From a virus: a stretch of DNA of 38,842 nt. The notes under the pieces are model-generated. The model saw only the letters and a list, made by a program, of their open reading frames with translations. It did not search any database and had not been told where the DNA came from. The translations under genes were made by a program, and so were the position numbers. The stretch is from positions 1-38,842 of IMG/VR virus record IMGVR_UViG_3300043449_001103; one strand, 5' to 3'. This document shows, one piece after another, positions 12,785 to 21,704 of the stretch; positions within the stretch are counted from its first letter, which is position 1; each line of letters begins with the position of its first letter.

Positions 12785-13158
12785 TGGCCTACGATAGGGA
12801 CGCCATCCTTGCCAAGGTCTATGACGCAATGTGCGAAGGCAAGACCGTAGACGAAATTTGCGCAGATCCTGACATGCCGCACGCCTCGACCATCTATCGG
12901 TGGTTGGTGGATAGCGAGAGATGCGAGCAATACGCGCGCGCGAAAGCCGTTCGGGCTGATCGGTTCTTCGAGAAGGTCATCTCCACTGCTGAGAGCGAAG
13001 TGATCGACCCGACTGACAAGAGGGTTCGCATTGACGCCTACAAGTGGGCGGCGGGCAAGCTTTACGGCAAGTACAGCGACAAGGTGAAGCATGTTGGCGG
13101 AGACGATGGAGACAACCCAATCGCCTTCACCGGCTTCAAGCGCCAGTTCATCGACTGA
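12784..13158 (+). CDS. terS: terminase small subunit
   Basis: 124 residues: an N-terminal HTH (AILAKVYDAMCEGKTVDEIC, then PHASTIYRWLVDSERCEQYA) followed by a helical oligomerisation part (RADRFFEKVISTAESEV; RIDAYKWAAGKLYGKYSDKV). This is the common phage small-terminase layout. It would recognise the packaging site and stimulate the large subunit, which begins 68 bases before this gene ends. Confidence 0.85.
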   Translation: MAYDRDAILAKVYDAMCEGKTVDEICADPDMPHASTIYRWLVDSERCEQYARAKAVRADRFFEKVISTAESEVIDPTDKRVRIDAYKWAAGKLYGKYSDKVKHVGGDDGDNPIAFTGFKRQFID

Positions 13159-14410
13159 CGTAATCCCCACGCCGCGCAAACTTGCGCCCCTGTTGCAGCC
13201 CGCGCGTTACAAGGGGCTTTATGGCGGGCGCGGCTCGGGCAAGTCGCACTTCTTTGCTGAGTTGCTGGTCGAAGAGGCAACAATGCAGCCCGGCCTTCGC
13301 GCCGTCTGTGTTCGTGAAGTGCAAAAGTCGCTTAAGCAGTCGGTCAAACTGCTGGTTGAGGATAAGATCAGGTCAATGGGCGTGGCCCACCTGTTCACCA
13401 TACTGGAAACGGAAATCAAGACGCCGGGGGGCGGCGTTATCATCTTCCAGGGGATGCAGAACCATACAGCAGACTCTATCAAGTCGCTGGAGGGTTTTGA
13501 CCGCGCATGGATCGAGGAAGCGCAGAGCCTAAGCCAGCGCAGTCTGGACTTGCTGCGCCCGACAATCCGTAAGCCGGGCAGTGAGATTTGGGCAAGCTGG
13601 AACCCCAACGCGCCGACCGATCCAGTTGACGCGCTGTTGCGTGGCGACAATCCGCCAACCGGCAGTGTCGTTATTGAATTGAACTTCAACGACAACCCGC
13701 GCCTTCCCGCAGAACTGATGCAGGAGCAGGAAGACGATAAGCGCCGCGACCCTGACAAGTGGCAGCACGTTTGGGGCGGTCATTACTCGCTCAACAGTGA
13801 GGCCCGCGTCTTTCGCAACTGGAAGGTGGAAGAATTTACAACCCCGGTCGATGCGATCCATCGGTTCGGGGCCGACTGGGGCTTTGCCATTGATCCCACC
13901 GTTCTGGTTCGCTGCCACATTGAGGGCCGCAAACTGTTCGTGGATGCCGAGGCTTGGCAAGTGGGCTGCGAGATCGACCACTTGCCCAAACTGTTCGATA
14001 CCATCGGCGGAAGCCGCAAGTTCCTGATCCGGGCAGACAGCGCAAGGCCGGAAACGGTCAGCTACATGAAGCGGCAAGGTTATCGCATCACCCCGGCCTT
14101 GAAGGGCCAAGGTTCAATTGAGGATGGCATCGAGTTCCTCAAGTCGTTCGACATCATCGTTCATCCCCGCTGCAAGAAGGTGGCGGAGGAGTTGACGCTC
14201 TACAGTTACAAGACGGACCAGCAGACGGGCGAGATACTGCCCTTCCTGGAAGACAAGAACAACCACACCATCGACGCGCTGCGCTACGCCTTAGAGGAAC
14301 TGCGCCGCACTGGTTATCGGCCTCAGGCTGAACCGGCCAAGGGGCCGCGCGACCGCTGGAACCGCGCATTTAGCGAGAAAGAGGACGGACCAAATTGGCG
14401 GACTCTATGA
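13091..14410 (+). CDS. terL: terminase large subunit
   Basis: 439 residues. ATPase domain: Walker A GGRGSGKS near 45-52, Walker B AWIEEAQ near 139-145 and the coupling-type ASWNPN near 168-173. The RNase-H-like nuclease follows, with acidic residues in GADWGFAIDPT (D262), RADSARPE (D316) and HTIDALRYA (D395). This is the PBSX/XtmB-like terminase type. The start at 13091 has AAGGTG upstream; ATG 13106 is equally possible. The first 25 residues are Ser/Pro-rich and overlap the small subunit gene. It motors DNA into the prohead through the portal encoded next. Confidence 0.95.
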   Translation: MLAETMETTQSPSPASSASSSTDVIPTPRKLAPLLQPARYKGLYGGRGSGKSHFFAELLVEEATMQPGLRAVCVREVQKSLKQSVKLLVEDKIRSMGVAHLFTILETEIKTPGGGVIIFQGMQNHTADSIKSLEGFDRAWIEEAQSLSQRSLDLLRPTIRKPGSEIWASWNPNAPTDPVDALLRGDNPPTGSVVIELNFNDNPRLPAELMQEQEDDKRRDPDKWQHVWGGHYSLNSEARVFRNWKVEEFTTPVDAIHRFGADWGFAIDPTVLVRCHIEGRKLFVDAEAWQVGCEIDHLPKLFDTIGGSRKFLIRADSARPETVSYMKRQGYRITPALKGQGSIEDGIEFLKSFDIIVHPRCKKVAEELTLYSYKTDQQTGEILPFLEDKNNHTIDALRYALEELRRTGYRPQAEPAKGPRDRWNRAFSEKEDGPNWRTL

Positions 14411-16503
14411 CCGATAAAGACATGGCCCTGCTCGACATGGTGCGCCAGTTCGAGGAAGCGGAAGACGCGACCCGAGACGCGCGCCTGCTTGCCCAGCGTG
14501 ACCGCGACTATTTCGACGAGAAGCAATGGACGGCGGAAGAACAGGCCGAGCTAAAGTCGCGCGGCCAGCCCGTTGTCACGTTCAACCGGATCAAACGCAA
14601 GGTCAACGCGCTCCAGGGCATCGAGAAGCAGAACCGCAAAGACCCGCGCGCCTTTCCGCGTAACCCTGACGATGAGGACGCGGCTCAGGCTGCGACCGAC
14701 GCGCTGCGGTACGTCTGCGACAATTCCAACTGGGATGACAAGCGTTCCGAGGCCTCCAAGGAACTGGCGATCGAGGGAACGTGCGCCATCATGGTGGGCG
14801 TGGAAAAGACCAAGGCCGGATATGATCCTGCCATCCGTCGCATTTCATGGGATCGCTTCTACTACGACCCGGCGTCGAGCGAGTTTGACTTTGCCGACGC
14901 AAGCTACATGGGCGTTGTGGTGTGGATGGACCTTGCCGATGCGGTAAGGAAGTATCCCGACGCCAAGGACGCGCTGGAAGGCACTTGGGCGCGCGCTCGT
15001 GATACCGAGACGTACGATGACAAGCCCAAGAATGGCTTCTGGGCGGACTACAAGCGCAAGCGCATCCGTCTGTGCGAGCATTACTACAATGATGGTGGCT
15101 GGAAGTTCTGCATCTTCACGCAGGCCGGTTACGTGGTGGAGCCGCAGGATAGCCCTTACATGGGCGAGGACGGGCCGGAATGCCCGATCAAGGCGGTTAG
15201 CCTCTACATAGACCGCGATAACAACCGCTATGGCGAAGTGCGGACCATGATCGGGCCGCAGGACGAGATCAACAAGCGCCGCTCCAAGGCGTTGCACCTG
15301 ATTAGCCAGCGTCAGGTTCGGGTTGATCCGGCGACGGGTCTGGATGCCAAGGCCATCCGCAAGGAGATGGCGCGTCCCGATGGCATCATCATGGGTGCGC
15401 CCGGTGATGTGGAGATTCTGCCGACCAACGACATGGCGGCAGCAAACGTCCAGCTTCTGCAAGAGGCCAAGGCCGAGATTGATATGCTTGGCCCGAATGC
15501 AGCGATGCAGGGCAAGAACGAGACGGCCATGTCTGGTAGGGCGCTGATCGCCCAGCAGCAAGGCGGGATGACCGAGAGCGCGACATATCTGGATCGCGTG
15601 CGGGTTCTGTCGATGGCTGTCTATCGTTCCATCTGGTGCCGTGTGCGCCAGTTCTGGAAAGAAGAACGCTGGGTCAGGGTTACCGACAACGAGCAGAACT
15701 TGCGCTTTGTCGGCATCAATCGCCCGGTGACGATGCTGGAGATGGCTGCCAAGCAATTGGGCGTCGATCCGAAGGATTTGAGCAAGGCTCCGCCTGAGGC
15801 GGTTCAACAGTTGCAGATGATCGCCCAAGACCCGCGCGCCCGCATGGTCGCAGGGGTTGAGAACGCGGTCAATGAACTGGACGTGGACATCATCCTTGAC
15901 GAGGGCATGGACACCCCGACGATTGCGGCGGAACAGTTCGACATTCTCGCCAAGATGCTGCCCGCGCTTGGCCCGGTTGGTCAATCGCCGGAAGTTCTGA
16001 AGCTGCTCATTCAAGCCTCTGCGCTGAGGAACAAGGATAGCCTTCTCAAACTGTTCGAGCCGAAGGACCAGCAAGGCCCCTCGCCCGAGGAACAGATGCA
16101 GCAGCAGGCCCAAATGCAGATGCAGTTGGCCCAGCAGCAAGCGCAGATGGATGGCGAGGTCGAGATCGAAAAGGCCAAGATCAACGCAATGGCCGACATC
16201 GAGGTCGCCAAGATCAAGGCCGAGGCGGACCACGAGATCAAGCAGCAGCAACTGCGCACCGAGGTCGCACTGGAGACGGAGCGCAAACTCGCAGAGGCAG
16301 AGGCGCAGGCGCAGGCCGATGAAGTCACTGGCAAGCGGGCAATGACCGACGCCGAGGCGCAGGATCGCAGGACGCAAGTCGAGGCCATGGCGCAACTTGC
16401 GCAGGCCATCGCAGAAATGACCCGGCCCAAGACCAAGGTGCCGGTGCGGGATGAACTAGGCAACATCATCGCCGTGCGCGATGTTTACGAGGACGCAGCT
16501 TAA
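14407..16503 (+). CDS. P22-like portal protein with long helical tail
   Basis: 698 residues, the size of P22-family portals. N-terminal helices (YFDEKQWTAEEQAELKSRGQ, then PVVTFNRIKRKVNALQGIEK) match the P22-like portal start. The central wing and stem follow (YNDGGWKFCIFTQAGYVV; TMIGPQDEINKRRSKALHLI; the conserved NAAMQGKNETAMSGRALIAQ). The last 150 residues are a Gln/Ala/Glu-rich coiled coil like the P22 barrel that guides DNA. ATG 14407 overlaps the terminase stop as ATGA; a TTG at 14395 is the alternative. The type argues for a podovirus. Confidence 0.93.
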   Translation: MTDKDMALLDMVRQFEEAEDATRDARLLAQRDRDYFDEKQWTAEEQAELKSRGQPVVTFNRIKRKVNALQGIEKQNRKDPRAFPRNPDDEDAAQAATDALRYVCDNSNWDDKRSEASKELAIEGTCAIMVGVEKTKAGYDPAIRRISWDRFYYDPASSEFDFADASYMGVVVWMDLADAVRKYPDAKDALEGTWARARDTETYDDKPKNGFWADYKRKRIRLCEHYYNDGGWKFCIFTQAGYVVEPQDSPYMGEDGPECPIKAVSLYIDRDNNRYGEVRTMIGPQDEINKRRSKALHLISQRQVRVDPATGLDAKAIRKEMARPDGIIMGAPGDVEILPTNDMAAANVQLLQEAKAEIDMLGPNAAMQGKNETAMSGRALIAQQQGGMTESATYLDRVRVLSMAVYRSIWCRVRQFWKEERWVRVTDNEQNLRFVGINRPVTMLEMAAKQLGVDPKDLSKAPPEAVQQLQMIAQDPRARMVAGVENAVNELDVDIILDEGMDTPTIAAEQFDILAKMLPALGPVGQSPEVLKLLIQASALRNKDSLLKLFEPKDQQGPSPEEQMQQQAQMQMQLAQQQAQMDGEVEIEKAKINAMADIEVAKIKAEADHEIKQQQLRTEVALETERKLAEAEAQAQADEVTGKRAMTDAEAQDRRTQVEAMAQLAQAIAEMTRPKTKVPVRDELGNIIAVRDVYEDAA

Positions 16504-16919
16504 TGGCTAACGCGATCTATCCGCTTTACAAGCAATCGCTCCTGGCGGGCGATACCAACGCGGATTTGGACAACAACACGGCAACTGACGGTGTTTATGT
16601 GGCGCTGGTTGATACCGGCACTTACACCTATTCATCGGCTCACCAGTTCTATTCCAGCCTGTCTGGCGTAGTGGGAACCGATCAGCGCATCACGACCCCG
16701 ACTGTCGTCAATGGCCTGTTTGATGGTGACAACGTGACGTTTACGGCGGTGACGGGCAACTCGGTCGAGGCGCTGGTGATCTATCGCAAGAACGCAGGCG
16801 CAAACACGACCTGGCGTCTGGTTGCCTATATCGACACGGGCGTCACGGGCCTTCCGGTCACCCCCAACGGCGGCGACATCACGATTACCTTCAACGCCTC
16901 GGGCATCTTCCAGCTTTAA
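16503..16919 (+). CDS. putative virion (decoration/head) protein, 138 aa
   Basis: Starts within the portal stop (TAATG). Beta-rich product, Asn/Thr/Gly-rich: IYPLYKQSLLAGDTNADLDN, DGVYVALVDTGTYTYSSAHQ, then ALVIYRKNAGANTTWRLVAY. Similar small beta proteins lie between portal and scaffold in phages of alphaproteobacteria; a surface or head-decoration role is inferred. Confidence 0.7.
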   Translation: MANAIYPLYKQSLLAGDTNADLDNNTATDGVYVALVDTGTYTYSSAHQFYSSLSGVVGTDQRITTPTVVNGLFDGDNVTFTAVTGNSVEALVIYRKNAGANTTWRLVAYIDTGVTGLPVTPNGGDITITFNASGIFQL

Positions 16920-16922
16920 GCC

Positions 16923-17786
16923 ATGGCAATCAGTCTCACCCACGCCTTTGTATCCGGCAAGGCGGACGGGGCCGACACCACGCTTGTCCAACCTTCCAAC
17001 TGGAACGCGGGCCATACGCTGTCCATGGCTACCTCGCGCCTGCTTGGGCGAACCACGGCGGGATCGGGAGCGGTTGAGGAACTGACGGTCGGCAGCAATC
17101 TGGTCCTATCGGGCGGATCGCTGGACTTGAATACCACGCTGGCAAGTGGCCTGACGCTGGTTGCAGGATCGACCACGGTCAAGCCGCTGACCTTCCAGTC
17201 TGGCGCGCTCAACACCTCTGCCACGGCGGGCGTTATCGAATATCAGGGTAACGACTTTTTCTGCACGCCGCACGCCACGACCGGACGCGGCTATATCCCG
17301 ACCACATTCGGATACACCTATGACACGGCTGGCTCGGCGCTGGGTTCCGCCATCGCGGATTATTTTCCCGCTACCAGTTCAATCAGCCTTCGCGCAGGGC
17401 AGTCCTATGAGGTCGAGGCTTTGGCCTACTTCCTCAAGTCTACATCCGGCACCGTCACATTCACTTGGCTGGCATCCTCCGCGCCTGATGTGATGATCTC
17501 CAGTTATGTTGGCTCGGCGGCGACCGGCTTCACAACGACTTCGACCACGGCAACCCCGGTACATGGCTTCGCGGCGATCCAGACGAATACCACGCTGGCC
17601 CATGCGGCTACCGCCTCGCTTACCAGCGCTGTGTATCATTCCTATTTGTTCCGCCTTCGCATTGAAACCAACGCGGCCACAAATATTCGCTTGCGGGTCA
17701 CCAGCAGCGCCGGAACGGTAACCCCGCAGCCTGGCAGCTACTATCGCGTAACCCGCTTGTTCACCAGCGGCGAATTTGCAGCATAA
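16923..17786 (+). CDS. putative virion surface/fibre protein, 287 aa
   Basis: Beta-rich, low in charge. Residues about 20-60 contain NWNAGHTLSMATSRLLGRTT and AGSGAVEELTVG, a motif found in tail-fibre and capsid-fibre proteins. The C-terminal part (about 130-287) looks like a jelly-roll or decoration module. A head fibre fits the location between portal and scaffold, but a tail fibre cannot be excluded. Confidence 0.65.
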   Translation: MAISLTHAFVSGKADGADTTLVQPSNWNAGHTLSMATSRLLGRTTAGSGAVEELTVGSNLVLSGGSLDLNTTLASGLTLVAGSTTVKPLTFQSGALNTSATAGVIEYQGNDFFCTPHATTGRGYIPTTFGYTYDTAGSALGSAIADYFPATSSISLRAGQSYEVEALAYFLKSTSGTVTFTWLASSAPDVMISSYVGSAATGFTTTSTTATPVHGFAAIQTNTTLAHAATASLTSAVYHSYLFRLRIETNAATNIRLRVTSSAGTVTPQPGSYYRVTRLFTSGEFAA

Positions 17787-17796
17787 GGGCTAGATC

Positions 17797-18891
17797 ATGG
17801 CGGCTGCGTTTGAATCCACCGCCTTCCAGAATACGGCATTTGAGCTTACGGCAGCGGGCGGCACGCAAACGCTCACCCCGTCGCTGTTCACCAATTCGCA
17901 GACCTTTTACGCGCCCACGGTAACGCGCGGAACGGTCACCCTGTCGCCCTCGCTGGTGACGAACACGCAAACCTTCTACGGGCCGACCGTCACCGCCACG
18001 CGGAACCTGACGCCCGCGCTGTTTACCAACTCGCAGACGTTCTACGCAGCCACCGTATCGGCTACGCGGAACCTGACACCTTCTCTGGCCACCAACAGCC
18101 AGACCTTCTACGCAGCCACGGTTTCGGCTATCCGGGACCTGTCCCCCTCGCTTCTAAGCAATGCGCAGACGTTCTACAGCGCCACGGTCACGCCGGGTTC
18201 GGTAACGCTTGCGCCCTCCCTGCTAACCAACAGCCAGACCTTCTACGGACCAACCGTAGCGGCGGGTTCGGTAACGCTTGCCCCATCGCCGGTCAGCAAC
18301 GCGCAGACATTCTACGCTCCTGCTGTAACGGCGGGCGCAATCACCCTGTCGCCTTCCCTGCTAACCAATTCGCAGACGTTCTATTCCCCGCTCGTCACCA
18401 ATGGCGAGTTGGTTCTCGCTCCTGACCTTTATACCAACAGCCAGACGTTTTACGGACCAAGTCTTACAATCGGGGCCGTAACGCTCGCGCCTGCCCTACT
18501 GGACAACCAGTCAACCTTCTACGGGCCAACCGTTACCGCGCCCTCCAGTGCAACACCGCTGCATGGTAGGCGGCGAGGGCGCTTGGTCCGCTTTGCTGAT
18601 GAGTTACCGCCCGAGGTGGTGGATGCGGTCAACGCGCTTGAAGCTGGGGATGTCCCGGTCGAATTGCCGCAACTGTCTGCCTACGTCGAAGGGCTGGCGG
18701 CACAAGTCGCAAGGCTATTGGCAGCGCGGATTGAGGCGGCCCAGCAGGCTATCAGGGCAGAGGCCCTTGCCGAGGTGCAGGCGGCCTATGATGACGCTGT
18801 AGCGAGCCTTGAACAGGCCCGTGCGGCAGAACAGGCGCTTATTCGCCGCATGAGGCAGGATGACGAGATCATGCTGCTGCTCGCGGCATGA
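17797..18891 (+). CDS. repeat-containing virion protein with helical C-terminus, 364 aa
   Basis: Residues 25-251 are ten tandem repeats of 22-23 residues built on TLxPSLxTNSQTFYxPTV. The last 105 residues switch to a charged helical domain (SAYVEGLAAQVARLLAARIE, then ALAEVQAAYDDAVASLEQA). The repeat block resembles a beta-solenoid or fibre shaft, and the tail may be a coiled-coil anchor. The surroundings are virion genes, so a head or tail fibre is likely. The family name is not known to me. Confidence 0.7.
   Translation: MAAAFESTAFQNTAFELTAAGGTQTLTPSLFTNSQTFYAPTVTRGTVTLSPSLVTNTQTFYGPTVTATRNLTPALFTNSQTFYAATVSATRNLTPSLATNSQTFYAATVSAIRDLSPSLLSNAQTFYSATVTPGSVTLAPSLLTNSQTFYGPTVAAGSVTLAPSPVSNAQTFYAPAVTAGAITLSPSLLTNSQTFYSPLVTNGELVLAPDLYTNSQTFYGPSLTIGAVTLAPALLDNQSTFYGPTVTAPSSATPLHGRRRGRLVRFADELPPEVVDAVNALEAGDVPVELPQLSAYVEGLAAQVARLLAARIEAAQQAIRAEALAEVQAAYDDAVASLEQARAAEQALIRRMRQDDEIMLLLAA
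17869..18549 (+). repeat. ten in-gene tandem repeats (66-69 bp)
   Basis: Each unit encodes the pattern L-[ST/A]-P-x-L-x-[TS]-N-[SA]-Q-T-F-Y-x-x-[TA]-V. Protein identity between units is much higher than DNA identity (synonymous changes are frequent), so the array is old and kept by selection on the protein. Units 3 to 5 have 22 codons, the others 23. Confidence 0.85.
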
Positions 18892-19025
18892 GTGAACAGC
18901 AATCATGGCCGCGCGTGGAAGTGGCCGAAATCATCGAAGACGGACAAGCCATCGGCATCCTCCTGCGTGAGTGGGATGGATCGGTCAGCGCCATCCGTAT
19001 TCCGGTCGAGCAATTGGCGGATTGA
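18888..19025 (+). CDS. hypothetical protein, 45 aa
   Basis: Starts by ATGA overlap with the repeat-protein gene. The product (VEVAEIIEDGQAIGILLREW, then DGSVSAIRIPVEQLAD) looks like a small beta-rich fold. No family is recognised; the codon use and overlap make it a likely gene. Confidence 0.55.
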   Translation: MSEQQSWPRVEVAEIIEDGQAIGILLREWDGSVSAIRIPVEQLAD

Positions 19026-19026
19026 T

Positions 19027-19197
19027 ATGGGTAACGATCAGATCATTGCGGAAGCCCGCCGCCTTTGCACCGAGATCGGATTGCAGACCTATGGCCGCAA
19101 GCCGCACGAAATGAATGCAACCGCCGATTGGCAAAAGTTGCAGATGGCCGAAGCAATGGCGCGGCAAGTCCGCAGCCTGCTTGAAGGGGTCAAGTAA
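19027..19197 (+). CDS. hypothetical protein, 56 aa
   Basis: ATG one base after the previous stop. A helical, charged product (NDQIIAEARRLCTEIGLQTY; WQKLQMAEAMARQVRSLLEG). Unknown; it lies just upstream of the scaffold gene. Confidence 0.6.
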   Translation: MGNDQIIAEARRLCTEIGLQTYGRKPHEMNATADWQKLQMAEAMARQVRSLLEGVK

Positions 19198-19279
19198 AGT
19201 TCAACGTCGTGATGACGTGGAATGGGTCGCCGCCATCTCGGGCGTTAGCGGGTCGCCGCCGCACAAACGGGCGCAGTGA
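19181..19279 (+). CDS. possible 32-aa peptide before the scaffold gene
   Basis: A short frame ending in a GTGA overlap with the GTG at 19276 of the scaffold gene, following the coupling style of this genome. The start is doubtful: TTG at 19181 or GTG at 19217, neither with a good ribosome site. Its SGSPP segment is identical to one in the scaffold protein, because an 18-bp DNA repeat is shared. It may be only leader sequence. Confidence 0.25.
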   Translation: MKGSSKVQRRDDVEWVAAISGVSGSPPHKRAQ

Positions 19280-20040
19280 GTGCCAACATGACAGAAGGAC
19301 AGTCTCTAGACGATATTCTCAACGATGAACCGGAAGCCGCAGTCGAACAGGCTGTGGAGCAGGAACCCGCAGGGGAACCTGTAAGCGTACCGCGCGATGA
19401 AAGCGGACGCTTTGCACGGAAGGGCGATGATAGCGGGTCGCCGCCGCAGATCGAGGAAGCAAAGCCAGAGGAACCCCCGCTGGATCATGCCGCCATCGTG
19501 GCGGAGCGCCGACGCAGGCAGGAAGCCGAGCAACGCGCTAGAGCACTCGAAGAACAGCTTCAGGCCATGCAGAACCCACCCGAGCCACCGCCTTCCATTT
19601 GGGAGGACGAGCAGGGCTGGCAGCAGCAGTTCGGAAGCCAGGTTGTGACGCAGGCGGTATCGCAGGCGACACTCAACGCCAAGCTGGACATGTCAGAAAT
19701 GATGGTCCGGCAGGCCAATCCCGATTTTGAGGACGTAAAGGCGGAATTTCTCGCCCTTGCCGAGCAGAATCCGGGGTTGGTTCAACAGGCGTTGGCCGAT
19801 CCGCATCCTTGGAACAAGGCGTATCAGATCGCCAAGAACCACAGGGCCATGCAGGAACTTGGTGCCACCAACCTTGATGACCTGAAAGCCAAGATCAGGG
19901 CGGAAATGATGGCAGAGATGCAGGGGCAAGCGCCTCTTGCAAATCCCATCCCGCCAACTCTCGCAACGGAGCGCAACGTAGGCGCAAGGTCCGGTCCCGC
20001 GTGGTCCGGTCCGAAGTCTATCGATGACCTTCTCCGCTAA
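19276..20040 (+). CDS. putative scaffolding protein
   Basis: About 254 residues from the GTG at 19276, or 250 from the ATG at 19288; neither has a strong ribosome site. Very acidic N-terminus (SLDDILNDEPEAAVEQAVEQ), Pro/Glu linker, then coiled coil (IVAERRRRQEAEQRARALEE) and helices (MSEMMVRQANPDFEDVKAEF). This composition, ahead of the coat gene, fits a scaffolding protein that directs prohead assembly and leaves the head. No direct family motif is recalled, so the call rests on context and composition. Confidence 0.8.
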   Translation: MSANMTEGQSLDDILNDEPEAAVEQAVEQEPAGEPVSVPRDESGRFARKGDDSGSPPQIEEAKPEEPPLDHAAIVAERRRRQEAEQRARALEEQLQAMQNPPEPPPSIWEDEQGWQQQFGSQVVTQAVSQATLNAKLDMSEMMVRQANPDFEDVKAEFLALAEQNPGLVQQALADPHPWNKAYQIAKNHRAMQELGATNLDDLKAKIRAEMMAEMQGQAPLANPIPPTLATERNVGARSGPAWSGPKSIDDLLR

Positions 20041-20103
20041 CCAATAACTCTCGGGTTTCCGCGTCGAGATGACGCTGCCCCTCCCTTTGATGGAACTTTT
20101 ACA

Positions 20104-21213
20104 ATGGCAGATACCACTCCGGCCACTGGCCTTGTCGTGCAGCAGTGGGAAGACAAGTTCTTCTCCGAATACATCCAGGACGGCGGCTTCAAGCCCCTCA
20201 TGGGTACCTCCGAAAACTCGGTTATTCAGGTCAAGGAAGACCTGACCAAGAAGGCCGGTGACTCGATCACCATTGCCCTTGTCAACCGCCTGACGAATGC
20301 GGCTGTAACCGGCACCTCGACGCTGGAAGGCAACGAGGAAGACATGGCTTCGCGCTCCATGCGCATCTATGTCGATAAGCGCCGTAATGCTGTCCGCGTT
20401 GCGGAAATGTCGGAACAGAAGTCGGCCATCTCGCTGCGTAACGCTGCCCGCGCTACCCTGCTCGACTGGTCGATTGAAGACACCCGCGACCTCATCATCA
20501 CGGCCCTCGGCTCGCTCAACGGCACCGCGTTTGTTGATCGTACCGCTGCTATCGGTGATGCGTGGCTGGTGGACAATGCCGATCGCGTTGTGTTTGGTGC
20601 GTCCTCGCCGGGTCTGACCGACCTGTCGGCTGACCTTGCCAACCTCGACACCACGGCTGACAAGTTCAACGCCACCGCTCTTGATGCGATGGTGCTGAAG
20701 GCCAAGACGGCCAGCCCGAAGATCCGCCCGATGCGTGACCCCGGCAACGGCAAGCGGTATTATGTCGCTTTCGCCAACCCGCACGCGTTCAAGGATCTGC
20801 GTGACAGCCTCGACACCGAAGTTCTGGCGGCAACCGCTGTCCAGATGGAGGCTGCCAAGCTGTTCGAGGGCGGCGACCTGTTCTGGAACGGCGTGATCGT
20901 CAAGGAAGTCGATAACATCCCGATCTGGGAAAACATCGGCAACGGCGGCACCACGGAAGTCACCCCGGTCTATCTCTGCGGCGCTCAGGCCCTCGCAATC
21001 GCTTATGCGAAGCGTTGGCGCACGGTCACCGAGGAGTTCGACTACGGCGACAAATACGGCGTTGCCATTGATGGCATCTACGGCGTCCGCAAGATCATGT
21101 TCGGAACCGGCGCTGGCGATACCGATGACACCAAAGATCATGGTGTTGTTTCGGGCTTCTTCGCCACCACCGGCACCGCCACGGTCGCTGCGGCCACCGC
21201 TGCCGAGAATTGA
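20104..21213 (+). CDS. major capsid protein (N4 gp56 / DUF4043-like)
   Basis: 369 residues. The beginning TGLVVQQWEDKFFSEYIQDG is typical of the N4-gp56-like or DUF4043 coat family, with VIQVKEDLTKKAGDSITIAL and LVNRLTN soon after, and a C-terminal AYAKRWRTVTEEFDYGDKYG followed by VAIDGIYGVRKIMFG. The fold is HK97-like. It follows the scaffold gene directly and is followed by a strong terminator, consistent with a high-level product. The last 35 residues are an Ala/Thr-rich tail. Confidence 0.92.
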   Translation: MADTTPATGLVVQQWEDKFFSEYIQDGGFKPLMGTSENSVIQVKEDLTKKAGDSITIALVNRLTNAAVTGTSTLEGNEEDMASRSMRIYVDKRRNAVRVAEMSEQKSAISLRNAARATLLDWSIEDTRDLIITALGSLNGTAFVDRTAAIGDAWLVDNADRVVFGASSPGLTDLSADLANLDTTADKFNATALDAMVLKAKTASPKIRPMRDPGNGKRYYVAFANPHAFKDLRDSLDTEVLAATAVQMEAAKLFEGGDLFWNGVIVKEVDNIPIWENIGNGGTTEVTPVYLCGAQALAIAYAKRWRTVTEEFDYGDKYGVAIDGIYGVRKIMFGTGAGDTDDTKDHGVVSGFFATTGTATVAAATAAEN

Positions 21214-21221
21214 GGCTAACA

Positions 21222-21255
21222 GGGGGCTGGTCTTCGGACTGGCCCCCACCTTTTT
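21222..21255 (+). terminator. rho-independent terminator after the coat gene
   Basis: An 11-bp stem, GGGGGCTGGTC with GACTGGCCCCC (two G-U pairs), is closed by a TTCG tetraloop and followed by ACCTTTTT. The c(UUCG)g loop gives high stability. It would end most transcripts after the coat gene, unless antitermination or readthrough serves the tail genes. Confidence 0.85.
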
Positions 21256-21267
21256 GGGAGGCCTCCA

Positions 21268-21693
21268 ATGGCATCTTACATTAGCGATAACGTACGCCTG
21301 AAGACGGGCGTTGCGGGCGGTGGTTCCGCTGGCGAGGTCAAGGTGGCCTTTGCCTCGGTAACTTGCGGCGCGGCTCCGGCCACGACCGACACCATCGAGT
21401 TCTTCTACCTTCCTGCGGGCGCTCGCGTTCTTCAGGCAGTGCTGGAAGCGACCGACATGGACACCGATGTTAGCCCAACGCTTACCCTCAACATTGGGGA
21501 TAGCGGCGATGTTGACCGCCTGTTCGCGGCCTCGACCGTTGGGCAGGCTGGCACGGCCTCGACTGCGGTTGCGGTGGCTGGTGCGGGTTACAAGTACTCC
21601 AGCAAGACCAAGATCACGGGCGTTGCCAATGCAAACGCTACCGCAGGCGCGGCGGGTACGATCTACCTGACCGTGATGTACGTGGTGGAATGA
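21268..21693 (+). CDS. putative capsid decoration protein, 141 aa
   Basis: Starts after GGGAGG. Beta-rich, Ala/Thr/Gly-rich: TDTIEFFYLPAGARVLQAVL, DTDVSPTLTLNIGDSGDVDR, and a C-terminal strand AGTIYLTVMYVVE. A small beta protein right after the coat gene is usually a head decoration or spike protein. Confidence 0.7.
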   Translation: MASYISDNVRLKTGVAGGGSAGEVKVAFASVTCGAAPATTDTIEFFYLPAGARVLQAVLEATDMDTDVSPTLTLNIGDSGDVDRLFAASTVGQAGTASTAVAVAGAGYKYSSKTKITGVANANATAGAAGTIYLTVMYVVE

Positions 21694-21704
21694 TGGGAGC
21701 GGTC

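Noticed and set aside
14845-16395. Long leftward open frame (516 codons) opposite the portal gene
   Set aside because: Leu/His-rich shadow of the portal coding strand; no ribosome site, and the portal family match on the other strand is clear.
19693-21249. Long leftward open frame (518 codons) opposite scaffold and coat genes
   Set aside because: Spans two well-supported genes and an intergenic terminator on the other strand; composition is that of an antisense shadow.
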